A DNA stretch of 64,000 bases, taken from assembly GCA_003134995.1 (NCBI GenBank), contig PLDC01000015.1:1-64000 (forward strand). Direction: 5' to 3'. This document shows positions 41,959 to 52,722 of this stretch, one piece after another. Position numbers and translations under genes: made by a program. How positions within the stretch are numbered: position 1 is the stretch's first letter; every line of letters begins with the position of its first letter. Source of the DNA: Acidobacteriaceae bacterium. GTDB taxonomy: Bacteria; Acidobacteriota; Terriglobia; Terriglobales; Acidobacteriaceae. The notes beneath the pieces are model-generated. The model was not told the DNA's origin, searched no databases, and worked only from the letters and a program-made list of their open reading frames with translations.

Positions 41959-42753
41959 ATGGGGAACGCGCGAGTCAAAGGTCGGGTTCTGTTTGGCGTG
42001 TTGGTGCTTTGGTCTAATTTGGCCGTCTGCGAGGCGTTGCCTCAGGGGGCGGGAGCGTCGCCATCGATGTATTCCGCGCAGAATGCTCCGCTCACGGCTA
42101 CGCAAGTTGCTAAGAGGCTTCAGGAGAGAAATGCGCAACGAGCTGCGGCACTGCAGGAGTTTCATGGAACGCGCGTCTACCGCATGCAGTATCGCGGCTT
42201 CCCGAGTGATCGCGACGCTGAGATGGTGGTCAACGTTGCCTACCGTGCCCCAAATTCCAAAGAGTTTAGCGTGGTATCCCAGACTGGTTCCAAATTTATT
42301 ATTGACCGCGTCTTCAAGAAACTGCTGGAGGGCGAGCAGGAAGCGGCCAACGATGAGAACCGCCTGAACACGGCGTTGAGTCAGGAAAACTACGATTTCA
42401 CATTTGCAGGTTATGAAAGCACGTCCGATGGACCGGAGTATGTGCTCAACTTGCTGCCTAAGACAAAAAATAAGTATCTCTATCGCGGTAAAATCTGGGT
42501 TGACGCGAAGGACTTCGCGGTGGTGCGGATCGAAGGAGAGCCAGCAAAGAACCCGTCTTTCTGGATCAAGAAAACGGAGGTTAAGCACAGGTATGTCAAG
42601 GTAGGTGACTTCTGGCTTCCCTCCGAGAACCACACGGAGAGCGTGATACGGCTGGGAGGACAGGCGATTCTTTCGATTGAGTACAAAGACTACAAGATTA
42701 CGAAGGCTGCACCCTTGCACGGCCCGGAAAGAGCACGCGAAGAATCGAAGTGA
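41959..42753 (+). CDS. Secreted protein, LolA/outer-membrane-lipoprotein-sorting-like
   Basis: 264 residues with a signal peptide (VLFGVLVLWSNLAVCEA). The mature part has alternating strands (FHGTRVYRMQYRGFP, YVLNLLPKTKNKY, GKIWVDAKDFAVVRIEGEP) like the half-barrel of LolA or related secreted beta proteins. It ends in a polar tail. The fold call is by strand pattern only; no functional motif is seen. Confidence 0.55.
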   Translation: MGNARVKGRVLFGVLVLWSNLAVCEALPQGAGASPSMYSAQNAPLTATQVAKRLQERNAQRAAALQEFHGTRVYRMQYRGFPSDRDAEMVVNVAYRAPNSKEFSVVSQTGSKFIIDRVFKKLLEGEQEAANDENRLNTALSQENYDFTFAGYESTSDGPEYVLNLLPKTKNKYLYRGKIWVDAKDFAVVRIEGEPAKNPSFWIKKTEVKHRYVKVGDFWLPSENHTESVIRLGGQAILSIEYKDYKITKAAPLHGPERAREESK

Positions 42754-42876
42754 TCGCACCTGTGGACTCTGTAGGAATTTAGTTCTGAGATTACTTGGGA
42801 ACTCGCAGAAAATGTATAGTGTGAGTTCCCGTCGTGACCGTGAAGGCTGGCATCTCTGCCGCGTGGACAATACAGA

Positions 42877-44070
42877 TTGATTGGGCTGATTTTATATTTC
42901 GTTCTTGGTGTGGCGCTGGTTGGCAGCTTATCTTCGGCTGTGTTTCTTGGCCTGTCGCTGTTGGGAGTGTTGCGGTTCCGCGCGGATGTGCGCAACCAGT
43001 TCAGTTCGATTCCGGACGATGCACACCTGCCCCCGGTCTCGGTTCTTAAGCCGGTGCACGGACTGGAAGCGCGGCTGCGAGAGAATATCGAGAGTTTTTT
43101 CCGGCAGGACTATCCCGACTACGAAATTCTGTTTGCGGCAGACGAAGCGGATGACGCGGCCCTGGAAGTGGTGCGGGAGGTGTGTGCCCGGTATCCGCGC
43201 ATCCGAGCGCGCGTACTGGTGACCGGCACGCCGTGGCCCAACCCCGTGGTTTATTCGTTTCATTGCCTGGCAGAAGCTGCGGCGCACGACATTCTGGTTA
43301 CTACCGACAGTGACGTAGAGGTTGACCCGCGATATCTGCGAGAGATCGTGGCGCCGTTGCTGGACCCGAAGGTTGGAATGGTGACGTGCGTGTATCGCGG
43401 GAAGAATGCAGCCGGATTTTTCTCCGGGCTCACCGCCATTGGCATGTCGGTCGAAATGACGGCGGGAGTGCTGGTGGCGAATCTGCTCGAGGGAATGAAA
43501 TTCGGGCTGGGACCGACGACCGTCGTGCGCAAAGACGCGCTGGCGAGTATTGGCGGTTACACCGCGCTGCAGGATTACATCGCGTACGACTTCGCTATTG
43601 GCAACTTGATCGCAAAGGCGGGTTATCGCGTTGTGCTTTCGGGGCACATCATCGACCATGTGGTGAATCAGAAATCGTTCCGCCGAATGTGGCAAAACCA
43701 GTTGCGCTGGGCGCAGACTACGCGATATTCACGACCCAAGGGGCACTTTGGAAGTGGATTGATTTTCGCAATGCCTTACGGACTGCTCGGATTCTTCGCC
43801 GCTGGATTGTTAGGGCACTGGGGCATTGGAGCGCTGCTGCTGGGTGCGGCCGCGCTGAATCGTTTGTTGGAAGCATGGCTGGTGGGCTGGATAGTGGTTC
43901 GTGATCCGCAGATACGGCGGGCGCCGTGGCTCTATCCGTTGCGCGACTTGCTTGGTTTTATGGTGTGGTTTGCCAGCTACTTGAACCTGCGATATGTTTG
44001 GCGCGACAGCCGGTTTGAGTTGAAGGGAACGCGAATCGCATTGCGGCAGACGTCTTCGGATAGCAGATAG
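42877..44070 (+). CDS. GT21-type (ceramide glucosyltransferase/HpnI-like) glycosyltransferase
   Basis: 397 residues from TTG at 42877; no clear ribosome-binding site, so the start is uncertain. An N-terminal membrane helix is followed by SVLKPVHGLEARLRENIESF, TTDSDVEVDPRYL (D1/D2), YDFAIGNLI (D3) and QNQLRWAQ (QxxRW), the GT21 pattern. Two or three C-terminal membrane helices. Such enzymes glycosylate membrane lipids (ceramide, hopanoid or diacylglycerol type). A second, related gene is at 53986. Substrates are not known here. Confidence 0.8.
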   Translation: MIGLILYFVLGVALVGSLSSAVFLGLSLLGVLRFRADVRNQFSSIPDDAHLPPVSVLKPVHGLEARLRENIESFFRQDYPDYEILFAADEADDAALEVVREVCARYPRIRARVLVTGTPWPNPVVYSFHCLAEAAAHDILVTTDSDVEVDPRYLREIVAPLLDPKVGMVTCVYRGKNAAGFFSGLTAIGMSVEMTAGVLVANLLEGMKFGLGPTTVVRKDALASIGGYTALQDYIAYDFAIGNLIAKAGYRVVLSGHIIDHVVNQKSFRRMWQNQLRWAQTTRYSRPKGHFGSGLIFAMPYGLLGFFAAGLLGHWGIGALLLGAAALNRLLEAWLVGWIVVRDPQIRRAPWLYPLRDLLGFMVWFASYLNLRYVWRDSRFELKGTRIALRQTSSDSR

Positions 44071-44135
44071 ATTTTTCTTTGCGTCGGAGATAGAGCGTTG
44101 AGAGTTATTCAGCTCCCGATTCCATGGAGGTTATT

Positions 44136-45086
44136 TTGCGCGTCTTAGTTACGGGAGCTGCCGGTTTTATCGGCAGTAATATGGTCGACCGTCTGCTCTC
44201 TGCCGGCCACAGCGTCGCTGGGTTCGACAACATGGCGACTGGGCAGCGGCGTTTTCTGGAAAGTGCTCTCGCACATCCTCACTTTACTTTTCACCAGGCA
44301 GACTTGCTCGATCGCAAGAGTTTGGCGCAGGCGATGGAGGGCATCGAGCTAGTGGTTCATTTCGCGGCGAACGCCGACGTGCGCTTCGGCACCGAACATC
44401 CACGCAAAGATCTGGATCAGAACACAATCGCCACCTGGAACGTGCTGGAGGCGATGCGCGAGCAAGGCTGCAAACGGATTGTCTTTTCTTCAACGGGATC
44501 GGTCTACGGAGAGCCAGAGATTTTTCCCACGCCTGAGACGTGTCCTTTTCCCACACAGACCTCGCTTTACGGTGCTTCCAAACTGGCTGCGGAAGGCTTG
44601 ATCCAAGCCTATTGCGAAGGTTTTGGAATACAAGGCTACATTTTTCGATTCGTATCGATCCTGGGAGAGCGTTACTCTCATGGACATGTGTTCGATTTTT
44701 ACCAGCAGCTTGCGGAGCATCCAGAGCATCTTCATGTGCTGGGCAACGGCCATCAGCGGAAATCTTATTTGTACGTCCAGGATTGCATCGACGCTATTTT
44801 GCTGGCGATTGAGCGGGCGAATGCCAAAGTGAACATTTTCAATCTTGGAACCGATGAGTATTGCGAGGTGAACGACTCCATTGGCTGGATCTGTGAGCAT
44901 CTCGGGCTGAATCCCAAGCTCACGTACTCGGGCGGCGAACGCGGCTGGATCGGGGATAGTCCATTTATCTTGCTGGATTGCTCGCGGATTCGCGCCCTGG
45001 GATGGCGGCCGCGATTGACAATTAAGCAGGCGGTTTTGGCTACGATCAAGTACGTGAGCACAAACGCTATTCACAACCCCGTATAG
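44136..45086 (+). CDS. NAD-dependent epimerase/dehydratase (UDP-glucose 4-epimerase-like)
   Basis: 316 residues from TTG at 44136, chosen because GGAGG sits 6 bases upstream and the protein then begins directly with RVLVTGAAGFIGSN, the Rossmann NAD motif. Catalytic FSSTGSVYG (Ser) and YGASK (Tyr, Lys) are present. NNRxx-type tail RKSYLYVQDCIDA is also typical. It probably makes a UDP-sugar for the preceding glycosyltransferase or other envelope sugars. The specific sugar is not predictable. Confidence 0.85.
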   Translation: MRVLVTGAAGFIGSNMVDRLLSAGHSVAGFDNMATGQRRFLESALAHPHFTFHQADLLDRKSLAQAMEGIELVVHFAANADVRFGTEHPRKDLDQNTIATWNVLEAMREQGCKRIVFSSTGSVYGEPEIFPTPETCPFPTQTSLYGASKLAAEGLIQAYCEGFGIQGYIFRFVSILGERYSHGHVFDFYQQLAEHPEHLHVLGNGHQRKSYLYVQDCIDAILLAIERANAKVNIFNLGTDEYCEVNDSIGWICEHLGLNPKLTYSGGERGWIGDSPFILLDCSRIRALGWRPRLTIKQAVLATIKYVSTNAIHNPV

Positions 45087-45115
45087 GTTCTGGAAGCAGC
45101 TATACTTTTTCCCTT

Positions 45116-47104
45116 ATGAATGTACGAACACGCCCGCTCTTTTATTCTCTGGCATTGTGTCTCGGCTTCGCTTTTCTACCTGTTCCCATCTCTCTTTTCG
45201 CGCAAGATCAAACTGCTGCGCCTTCTCGTGCCGAGGCAGTGCTTGATTCCATGCCGCACGCCAAGAGGATCGGCCAGGTTGCGCTTTCTCCCGATGGAGC
45301 CCGGATCGCTTACTTCGCCGATCGAAAACTCTCGGTCATGGCCGTCCGTGGCGGGTCTTCGCAGGAGATCGCAGTGGAAGGCGATCTTCGGCTCCGCGAT
45401 GTCGCCTGGTCCGCCGACAGCAAGCGAATTGCGTTCATGGCCGATGTAGGTGGCGATGTTACCGCCGCGCAAGTCTGGACAGCGGTCGCCGACGGCAGCG
45501 CTCCGGTGAAGCATGCGGAGCTGAAAGGTTATGCCCAGGCGCCGCGCTTCTCTCCCGATGGATCTAAGCTTTCTCTGCTTTTTATTGATGGGATGCCGCG
45601 CGCTGCAGGACCGTTGCAACCCATGACTCCACTCGCGGGAGTGATTGATGAGAAGATTTACGAGCAGCGCATTGCAACCATCGACCTGAGCACAAATCAT
45701 CTGACGCAAGTCACCCCCGCCGATATGTACGTCTACGAATACGACTGGATGCCCGACGGTCAAGGCTGGGCGGCAATAGCGGCGCATGGTTCGGGCGATG
45801 CGAACTGGTGGATCGCACACCTCTATCGAGTAACTGCGACCGGCGAGATGCGGGAAATTTACAAGCCGAAGCTGCAGATTGCGAATCCGCGCGTTTCTCC
45901 CGATGGAAAGAACGTCGCATTCATTGAAGGATTAATGAGCGATGAAGGGTCTACCGGCGGCGACATCTACCTTGTACCGCTTTCGGGAGGGGCCGCGCAG
46001 AATCTTACTCCCGGCATCAAGGCGTCACCATCTGCACTTGCCTGGACTGCACCCGATCGCATTACCTTCGCGGAAAACGTGGATGGAAATTCTGGCTTCG
46101 GCAGCGTGAGCATTAACGGCGGCGCGGTCGATACACTCTGGACGGGTGAGGAAGTGGCTGCGCCAGCGGGAACTGCATGGGTTCCCGGCGGTTCTTCGAC
46201 TGGCGCCGGAGATAAAGTAGTTGTCGCGATCGTGCGCCAGTCAGCGAGCGTTCCGCCGGAAATCTGGGCGGGACCCATTGGCAACTGGAAGCAGCTCACC
46301 AATCTGAACGCAGACATAGAACCCGCGTGGGGCGAGATGCGCAACGTGCATTGGATGAATGGCGACGTGCGGGTGCAAGGGTGGTTGATGCTGCCCAAGG
46401 ATCTTGTTCGGGGCAAAACTTATCCGCTCATCGTGAGTGTACACGGCGGACCGTCTGCTGCCTGCATGTCGCGCTGGGCCGAAGGCTCCGGCCCGCTTTC
46501 GGCGATGGGTTATTTTGCGCTGTGTCCGAATCCGCGTGGCAGCTACGGACAAGGGGAAGCGTTCACGCAAGGAAATGTAAAAGACTTCGGCGGTGGCGAC
46601 TTCCGCGACATCATGGCAGGCGTAGACGCGATCTCTAAGCAGTACCCGATCGACAGCAAGCGCATCGGCATCCGCGGACACAGCTACGGTGGATACATGG
46701 CGATGTGGGCTGAGACGCAGACGCAGCGTTTTGCGGCTGCAGTGGCGGGCGCAGGCCTCTCCGACTGGCTGAGCTACTACGGACTGAACGACATTGACGA
46801 ATGGATGATTCCGTTTTTCGGTGCCTCAGTGTATGACGATCCTGCGGTCTACGCGAAGAGCGATCCGATGCACTTCGTGAAGGCGGTGAAGACGCCTACG
46901 CTGATTCTGGTCGGCGACCGCGACGGGGAAGTGCCGATGGAGCAATCGGTCGAATGGTGGCACGCACTCAAAAATCTAAACGTGCCGACGCAGCTCGTGG
47001 TCTATCCCAATGAAGGGCATGCCATCGCCAAGCCTGCCGACGCGCGGGATTACACGCTTCGCAGTCTGGAGTGGTTCGAAGAATGGTTCGCGAAGTCACC
47101 GTAA
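45116..47104 (+). CDS. S9-family serine peptidase (prolyl oligopeptidase / acylaminoacyl peptidase type)
   Basis: 662 residues. Signal peptide (FYSLALCLGFAFLPVPISLFA), then a WD40-like propeller (repeats such as LSPDGARIAYFAD and FSPDGSKLSLLF), then the alpha/beta hydrolase domain. Catalytic Ser is in IRGHSYGGYMA, Asp in VGDRDGEVP, His in NEGHAI. Cleaves short peptides, probably in the periplasm. Length typical of secreted S9 enzymes in this phylum. Confidence 0.9.
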   Translation: MNVRTRPLFYSLALCLGFAFLPVPISLFAQDQTAAPSRAEAVLDSMPHAKRIGQVALSPDGARIAYFADRKLSVMAVRGGSSQEIAVEGDLRLRDVAWSADSKRIAFMADVGGDVTAAQVWTAVADGSAPVKHAELKGYAQAPRFSPDGSKLSLLFIDGMPRAAGPLQPMTPLAGVIDEKIYEQRIATIDLSTNHLTQVTPADMYVYEYDWMPDGQGWAAIAAHGSGDANWWIAHLYRVTATGEMREIYKPKLQIANPRVSPDGKNVAFIEGLMSDEGSTGGDIYLVPLSGGAAQNLTPGIKASPSALAWTAPDRITFAENVDGNSGFGSVSINGGAVDTLWTGEEVAAPAGTAWVPGGSSTGAGDKVVVAIVRQSASVPPEIWAGPIGNWKQLTNLNADIEPAWGEMRNVHWMNGDVRVQGWLMLPKDLVRGKTYPLIVSVHGGPSAACMSRWAEGSGPLSAMGYFALCPNPRGSYGQGEAFTQGNVKDFGGGDFRDIMAGVDAISKQYPIDSKRIGIRGHSYGGYMAMWAETQTQRFAAAVAGAGLSDWLSYYGLNDIDEWMIPFFGASVYDDPAVYAKSDPMHFVKAVKTPTLILVGDRDGEVPMEQSVEWWHALKNLNVPTQLVVYPNEGHAIAKPADARDYTLRSLEWFEEWFAKSP

Positions 47105-47123
47105 TGAGAAGGCCAACGCGCTG

Positions 47124-50096
47124 CTACTGCAGCTTCGCATACTCGGCTTTAGCCTGCTTCAGGATTGGGATATCGGAGTCAGCATCTTTCCAGAGAGCGA
47201 AGAAATCCTGGTAAGCGGTGCGTGCCCCTGCTTTATCGCCAGAAAGCGCGCGGGCCCGTCCCAGTCCGAGATGAGAGAGCGCGCTCAGGGGAAAGTTTAC
47301 GATCACTCCGGGATGATCGAGGATCTTCTGAAACTCCGCGGCGGCGTGTTCGCCATTTCCCGAACTGTTCCCAGAAATCAAATAGGCTTGGCCAAGCAGA
47401 TAGACCGGGTACATGGTGCCCGCGGAGAACGGCGGCGGGTCGGCGAGTTCATACGGCGCGGACGTTCGCAGAATTGCTATCGCTTTGGCCGAATCGTGCC
47501 GCTGCAAAGCAATCGCCGCCTGCACGGTGGGGAGCCAGTAATTTTGCATGAGCGTATCGAGCGGGAATTCTTGATTAAGCTCTTCGGAAAGTTTTTCGGC
47601 CGTCGCAACGTCTCCGCCGCGCGCCAGGGCAAGAGCAGCTTCGACCTTAACGTCTCGTCCGGGAGCCAGTTCGAGGGCTTCGTGGGCCTGCTTCACTCCC
47701 TCGGAGAAGTTGCCGAACTCGACCTCGCGCAGTGCTTCATTTCCCTGCCAGAACGCGGCTGTTTCTTTAGAGTCGGCACGCCGAGCCGATTCTTCTGCCT
47801 GCGCCGAGAGATGGCGAGATTTCTCAAGATGGCCATAATCCGCCTGCGTGTCGGACTCCGCCGACAGCAGAATGTCCTCCGTCCCCGGCTTGCCCATTGC
47901 CCATGAGAACTGCTCCTGCATTCCGGGCGCATCTTTGCGCAGGAAGTCGAGATAATAAATGGATTGCCGAAGGTAAGGGCCGTCGAGCTTGCGACTCAGC
48001 GCATCATCGAAGGCTGACTTTGCTTCATCCAGCCGATTCATCGAAAGATAAGCGAAGCCGAGATTGTTGTAGCCATGGATGTTGGCGGGTTCAAGGCGCA
48101 ACGCTTCGCGGGTTACGGCGGCCGCTCGCTCGAGCTGCCCCATGATGAAGTAATTCACTCCTAGATTGGTTTCGGCGACGTAATCTCGGGGATAGTCGCG
48201 AATCCACAATTCGTATTGCTGAATTGCTTTTTCCAGCTCGCCTGTAACCAGCGTGAAATAAGTGCAGGAGATGTAATACTTCTCGCGCTCACTGACGCGG
48301 TCGCGTAATTCGTAAGCTTTGCGGACATTCTCGATCGCCCGCGTGGCTTGACCCAGATTGTTGTAACGAATGCCCAGCGACGCGTACGCACGAGCGAAGT
48401 TAGGGTCGAGTTCAACCGCGCGCTTCAATAAAGGAAGTGCGTCGGTGTCGCCCTTTTCGCGAGCCAGTCTGGATCCCTCGGTATAAGCCTGAAGCGCTTC
48501 AAGAGACGGAGTGGAGGCTTCGTCGAGCGGCTTGTCAAACTTCTGCACCGAAGCCAGGGATTCCCCGAGCTTGCCGCGTAAAGTGGCGGCGGCCTCGCCG
48601 AGCGTCTGCAGGATTTTCTCGCGGCTCTCTGCCTCCGCCTGCGCTGCTCCCAACAGGTCGCCAGTCTTGCAGCTGACCGCTTTGAGAACGATCTCGTAAT
48701 GGCTGCCCAGGCTCGCGATCGAGCCTGCCAGCAAAGCCTTGCTCGCTGTGCGCATGCAAACGTCGCGGCCTACGTCCTGGGTGATGCGTTGGTCCGGCGT
48801 TCTTCCCATCAGCTTCAGGGTGTCGCTCAATCTTCGATCGGAGAGCACGTTGAGAAACGGTGATTGCTCCAGATCGACCGCCAAAGCTTCTTTCAGGGTG
48901 CTGTCGAATACGGGGTCGCCCGTGGTGTTGGCGAAGTCCGCGATTACGATGACATCTTTGTCGGTGAGTTGTGGCGGCTTGCGGAAATGGAAATAAAGAA
49001 AAACGGCAAGCAGCGCGACCAATGTCAGGATCCCGGCAGGCGCGATTTTCGAGCCCGGCACGGCTCGGGCGGCTGGGACAACTTGTGCTGGGCTGGCTGC
49101 TGAGCCCGCTTCCACACGAGTAGCGTTCGCCGCGTGACTCCCGGTACCACCGGCTGCTCTCACGCGACTTGAGCTCCCACGTTGATCTTCGTTTTCAGCA
49201 GGCTCCGCCATCAAGGTCACGCGCTTGGACTCGCTGTCTCGTTTCAGGCGTTGCAAGTCGGTGCGGATGTCGGCCGCATGCTGGTATCGCAAGTTGCGGT
49301 CTTTTTCCAGAGCTTTATTGATGATGCGCTCAAGCTCCGCAGGAACATCAGGACTGAGCCGCACTGGCGCGACCGGGGCTCGGTGCAAGATGGAGTCAAA
49401 CACCGCCGCGGTGGTATCGCCACGAAAGGGCGGCGAGCCGGTCACCATTTCATAGAGCACCGCGCCAAAGGAAAAGAGATCTGTTCGCGCGTCGAGTTCC
49501 TTTCCCAGGGCCTGTTCCGGCGACATGAAGGCAATTGTCCCCAGCGCAGAACCCGCACCCGTCAGGTTCTCTTGAGTTGCAGTAAGCCCAGAAGTTACTG
49601 ATGCGCCCGAACCGGAGGCAAAACGAGTCGCGACCTTCGCCAGCCCGAAGTCGAGAATCTTTACCTGCCCGCGCTCGGTCACGAAAATATTCCCAGGCTT
49701 GATGTCGCGGTGAATGATGTTTTTGGCATGCGCAGCATCCAGTGCATCGGCTAGCTGGATGCCGAGTTCAACCGCTGTCTCCGCATCGAGCGGCCGCCCG
49801 GCAATGCGAACGGCCAGGGTCAAACCTTCCAGATACTGCATGGCAATGAAGGGACGCCCGTCGTGCTCTCCAATTTCATATGTAGTGCAGATGTTCGGAT
49901 GGTCTAATGCCGAGGCGGTGCGAGCTTCGCGCTGAAATCGCTCAAGCCTCATGGGATCGTTGGCGAATTCGTCTGGCAGGAACTTCAACGCTACGAAGCG
50001 GCCGAGTTTCAGGTCTTCCGCCTTATAAACAACGCCCATGCCGCCGCTCCCGACCTTCTCGATAATGCGGTAGTGCGAAATGGTTTGGTCGATCAT
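47124..50096 (-). CDS. Membrane serine/threonine protein kinase with TPR repeats
   Basis: 990 residues. PknB-type kinase: [11 protein letters not shown] glycine loop, Lys38 (VALKFL), HRDIKPGN (Asp131), DFGLAK (Asp149). A single membrane helix follows at about 350-370 ([15 protein letters not shown]). The C-terminal part has a DUF-like region with [20 protein letters not shown] (as in TolB-like eukaryotic-like kinases) and then many TPR repeats ([27 protein letters not shown] and others). This fusion is very common in Acidobacteriota. Targets are unknown. It is convergent with the S9 gene. Confidence 0.9.
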   Translation of the reverse strand: MIDQTISHYRIIEKVGSGGMGVVYKAEDLKLGRFVALKFLPDEFANDPMRLERFQREARTASALDHPNICTTYEIGEHDGRPFIAMQYLEGLTLAVRIAGRPLDAETAVELGIQLADALDAAHAKNIIHRDIKPGNIFVTERGQVKILDFGLAKVATRFASGSGASVTSGLTATQENLTGAGSALGTIAFMSPEQALGKELDARTDLFSFGAVLYEMVTGSPPFRGDTTAAVFDSILHRAPVAPVRLSPDVPAELERIINKALEKDRNLRYQHAADIRTDLQRLKRDSESKRVTLMAEPAENEDQRGSSSRVRAAGGTGSHAANATRVEAGSAASPAQVVPAARAVPGSKIAPAGILTLVALLAVFLYFHFRKPPQLTDKDVIVIADFANTTGDPVFDSTLKEALAVDLEQSPFLNVLSDRRLSDTLKLMGRTPDQRITQDVGRDVCMRTASKALLAGSIASLGSHYEIVLKAVSCKTGDLLGAAQAEAESREKILQTLGEAAATLRGKLGESLASVQKFDKPLDEASTPSLEALQAYTEGSRLAREKGDTDALPLLKRAVELDPNFARAYASLGIRYNNLGQATRAIENVRKAYELRDRVSEREKYYISCTYFTLVTGELEKAIQQYELWIRDYPRDYVAETNLGVNYFIMGQLERAAAVTREALRLEPANIHGYNNLGFAYLSMNRLDEAKSAFDDALSRKLDGPYLRQSIYYLDFLRKDAPGMQEQFSWAMGKPGTEDILLSAESDTQADYGHLEKSRHLSAQAEESARRADSKETAAFWQGNEALREVEFGNFSEGVKQAHEALELAPGRDVKVEAALALARGGDVATAEKLSEELNQEFPLDTLMQNYWLPTVQAAIALQRHDSAKAIAILRTSAPYELADPPPFSAGTMYPVYLLGQAYLISGNSSGNGEHAAAEFQKILDHPGVIVNFPLSALSHLGLGRARALSGDKAGARTAYQDFFALWKDADSDIPILKQAKAEYAKLQ

Positions 50097-50472
50097 GAGC
50101 GGGGTAAAACTCTGGATGCCATGTTAGGAGGGCGGCGAAGGCGAAGTCAATCAGAGCACCGTCAATCATGGCAGCATCGCCATCTGCTTTCAGCGGCATG
50201 CAAGGCATCCAGGTCTTTTCATCGGAGCAGCACAAGGTGTAAGGCCAGTCCCTTAAACTCCCGGCAGAACTCCCGTGTTGAAGCTTCTAATGAAAATCTC
50301 CGGATGGACGGAACTTCAGGCGAAAAAGCATTTCCCCTTGCCGGGCGTAACCTGCTGACGGCGTGAACGGCATAGATCAAGAGTCCGATAGGACTCATGG
50401 CATCGATCACTCCTGTCCCAAATTGGACCCCTTCCCCGATCTGGGATTTCTACTCGACCTCAAAGGTCGGCA
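50097..50472. other. Divergent promoter region, gene-free
   Basis: 376 bases between the Ser/Thr kinase (minus) and the histidine kinase (plus). Nothing gene-like; two unrelated small open frames only. Should contain both promoters, but no strong -35/-10 pair was seen. Confidence 0.5.
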
Positions 50473-52503
50473 GTGTTGTATGAATCCGACGGCACGCATA
50501 AAACCGTCCGATGTGAAAAGAGTAAGCAAACGTTTCCCGTGTCAATTGCGACCCAACTCGCGCCCTCTCTGTTGCGCGTCCTGCTCGTAGGCAGCCAGGA
50601 GGAAGACTTCTTTCTCATCCGCGAAATCCTCGTCCGGAATTGGAATGCTTTGCCGGCTGAGCTCGACCATGCGGGCTCATTGGAAGAAGCCAAGACCATG
50701 CTCCAGAGCGGTGACTATGGACTGGTCCTGTTTGAACATGAGACCGTCGATGCGGCGGCCACCAAGCTGCTCTCGGAGTTTCTGCAAACCAGGGGCGCAA
50801 TGCCATTCATCCTGCTGACCGAGCACGCGGATGAGAAAGCGGTTGCTGAGATCATTCAGGCTGGCGCCTATGACTGCATGGAGCGTTCGCAGCTCAACGG
50901 AGCCAACCTGGTGCGCACGATCCGCTGCGCGCTCAGCTTGCACGCGACCCAACAGCAGCGGCACACGGCGGAACAATCCTTGCGCAAACTCTCCTGCGCG
51001 GTCGAGCAGTCGGCCGATACCATTTTTATTACAAATAGCGAAGGCATTATCGAATATGTGAATCCCGCCTTTGAAACTCTGACCGGCTATTCCCGCCAGG
51101 AGGTTACCGGCAAAGCGCAGAGTATTTTGAAGTCAGAACTGCAAGCGCCCGTACTCTACAGCGAGTTATGGGAGAGCATTCGTTCCGGCGCCGTCCGCGG
51201 CATCGTAGTACACCGAAAGAAGAATGGCCAAGTGTATTACGTCGACGAGAGCATCAGCCCCATACGTGACGCTGAAGGGCACATCACGAACTACGTTTCC
51301 AATGGCCGCGATTACACGGAACGTCTTCGTCTCGAGGCCAAGTTGCTCCAGTCGCAGAAAATGGACGCCATCGGCCGTCTGGCTGGAGGCATTGCCCATG
51401 ATTTCAACAATCTGCTAACCATCATCACGAGCTACTCCGAACTCGCACTCGATTCTGTCATCCCGGGAAGTACCGCCCAGTCGCGGATGCACGAGATTCT
51501 TTCCGCGGCCCACCGCGCCGCCGACCTGACCCGCCAGTTGCTCGCTTTCAGCCGCCAGCAGCCGCAAGCCTTGCGCGTCGCTGAAGTCAACCCAGTGGTC
51601 AGTGCAATCGTCAAGACTCTTTCCCGCCTTATCGGGGAAGATATCGAACTCGTCTTTGTTCCCGGAGAGGGGATGGGCAGAGTTCGATTGGATCCGGTAC
51701 AGATCGAGCAAATTCTCATGAACCTTGCGGCCAACTCGCGCGATGCCATGCCGCAGGGTGGAAAATGCACAATCCAAACCTGCAATGTGCACCTCGATGA
51801 ACATTATGCCGACCGCAAGAGGGCCGTCATTCCCGTAGGGCGCTATGCTGTCCTCACCGTGACCGACACTGGCGCCGGCATCCACGCCGACCATCTGACG
51901 CATGTGTTTGAACCTTTCTACACCACGAAACCCTCCGGCAAGGGCACGGGACTTGGACTTGCCACCGTTTACGGAATCGTCAAACAGAATCACGGATTTG
52001 TATGGGTCTACAGCGAGCCCGGAATCGGCACTATTTTCAAAATCTACCTGCCCTGCGTGGAAGAACAACCCAGCACTTTAGAGATGCCGGATGCTGGTGC
52101 GGAGACCGTGTTCCGCGGCACGGAGACGGTGTTGCTGGTTGAGGATGAGGAGGCTCTACGCAGAGCCGCGGCAGAACTTCTTAGCCTTCGTGGATATAAC
52201 GTGCTCGAGGCGAAAGATGGTTTGGACGCGCTATCTGTTGCCAGACAATACGGATCGATTATTCATTTGGCCGTCACAGACGTCGTGATGCCGCACATGA
52301 GTGGTGGCGAACTGGCTAAGGAATTGGAAACGATCCGTCCTGAAACGAGAGTCCTATTCGTCTCTGGCTATGCCGGCCAAACCGTACTGGACCATGATGT
52401 CAACGCCGAACATAACTTTCTTCAGAAACCATTCACCTTGAAACAACTGGCCAGCAAGGTCCGCTCCGTTCTCGACCACAGTTCCATGAGTCTTCCCGCG
52501 TAG
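50473..52503 (+). CDS. Hybrid sensor histidine kinase with PAS and two receiver domains
   Basis: 676 residues from GTG at 50473, though a later GTG could be the real start. N-terminal receiver-like domain lacks its phosphoacceptor (LVLFEHET instead of Asp). A PAS domain follows (about 172-290: [24 protein letters not shown]), then HisKA with H in GGIAHDFNN (about residue 307), an ATPase with [11 protein letters not shown] and [13 protein letters not shown], and a C-terminal receiver with Asp in [11 protein letters not shown] (about 602) and Lys in FLQKPF. Signal unknown; no dedicated response regulator adjacent. Confidence 0.9.
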   Translation: MLYESDGTHKTVRCEKSKQTFPVSIATQLAPSLLRVLLVGSQEEDFFLIREILVRNWNALPAELDHAGSLEEAKTMLQSGDYGLVLFEHETVDAAATKLLSEFLQTRGAMPFILLTEHADEKAVAEIIQAGAYDCMERSQLNGANLVRTIRCALSLHATQQQRHTAEQSLRKLSCAVEQSADTIFITNSEGIIEYVNPAFETLTGYSRQEVTGKAQSILKSELQAPVLYSELWESIRSGAVRGIVVHRKKNGQVYYVDESISPIRDAEGHITNYVSNGRDYTERLRLEAKLLQSQKMDAIGRLAGGIAHDFNNLLTIITSYSELALDSVIPGSTAQSRMHEILSAAHRAADLTRQLLAFSRQQPQALRVAEVNPVVSAIVKTLSRLIGEDIELVFVPGEGMGRVRLDPVQIEQILMNLAANSRDAMPQGGKCTIQTCNVHLDEHYADRKRAVIPVGRYAVLTVTDTGAGIHADHLTHVFEPFYTTKPSGKGTGLGLATVYGIVKQNHGFVWVYSEPGIGTIFKIYLPCVEEQPSTLEMPDAGAETVFRGTETVLLVEDEEALRRAAAELLSLRGYNVLEAKDGLDALSVARQYGSIIHLAVTDVVMPHMSGGELAKELETIRPETRVLFVSGYAGQTVLDHDVNAEHNFLQKPFTLKQLASKVRSVLDHSSMSLPA

Positions 52504-52722
52504 CGTTTTGAGAGATCCCCGAAGTTTCCCGCCCGGTTTTCTTCCAGTAATGCGAATCAGGCCCTCGCATCGTGAATGTAGGGTGGTCTCCCTATTGTGG
52601 CTATGACGGCCCTCACGCATAAATATAGAGGCGCATCGTCGCACAGGTCGCAGTACCAGCTCTCGGCCGCTCACACCCGCTGGCTCCGAACTGATTTAAA
52701 CGTTTGATAGCTGGGGGAGACC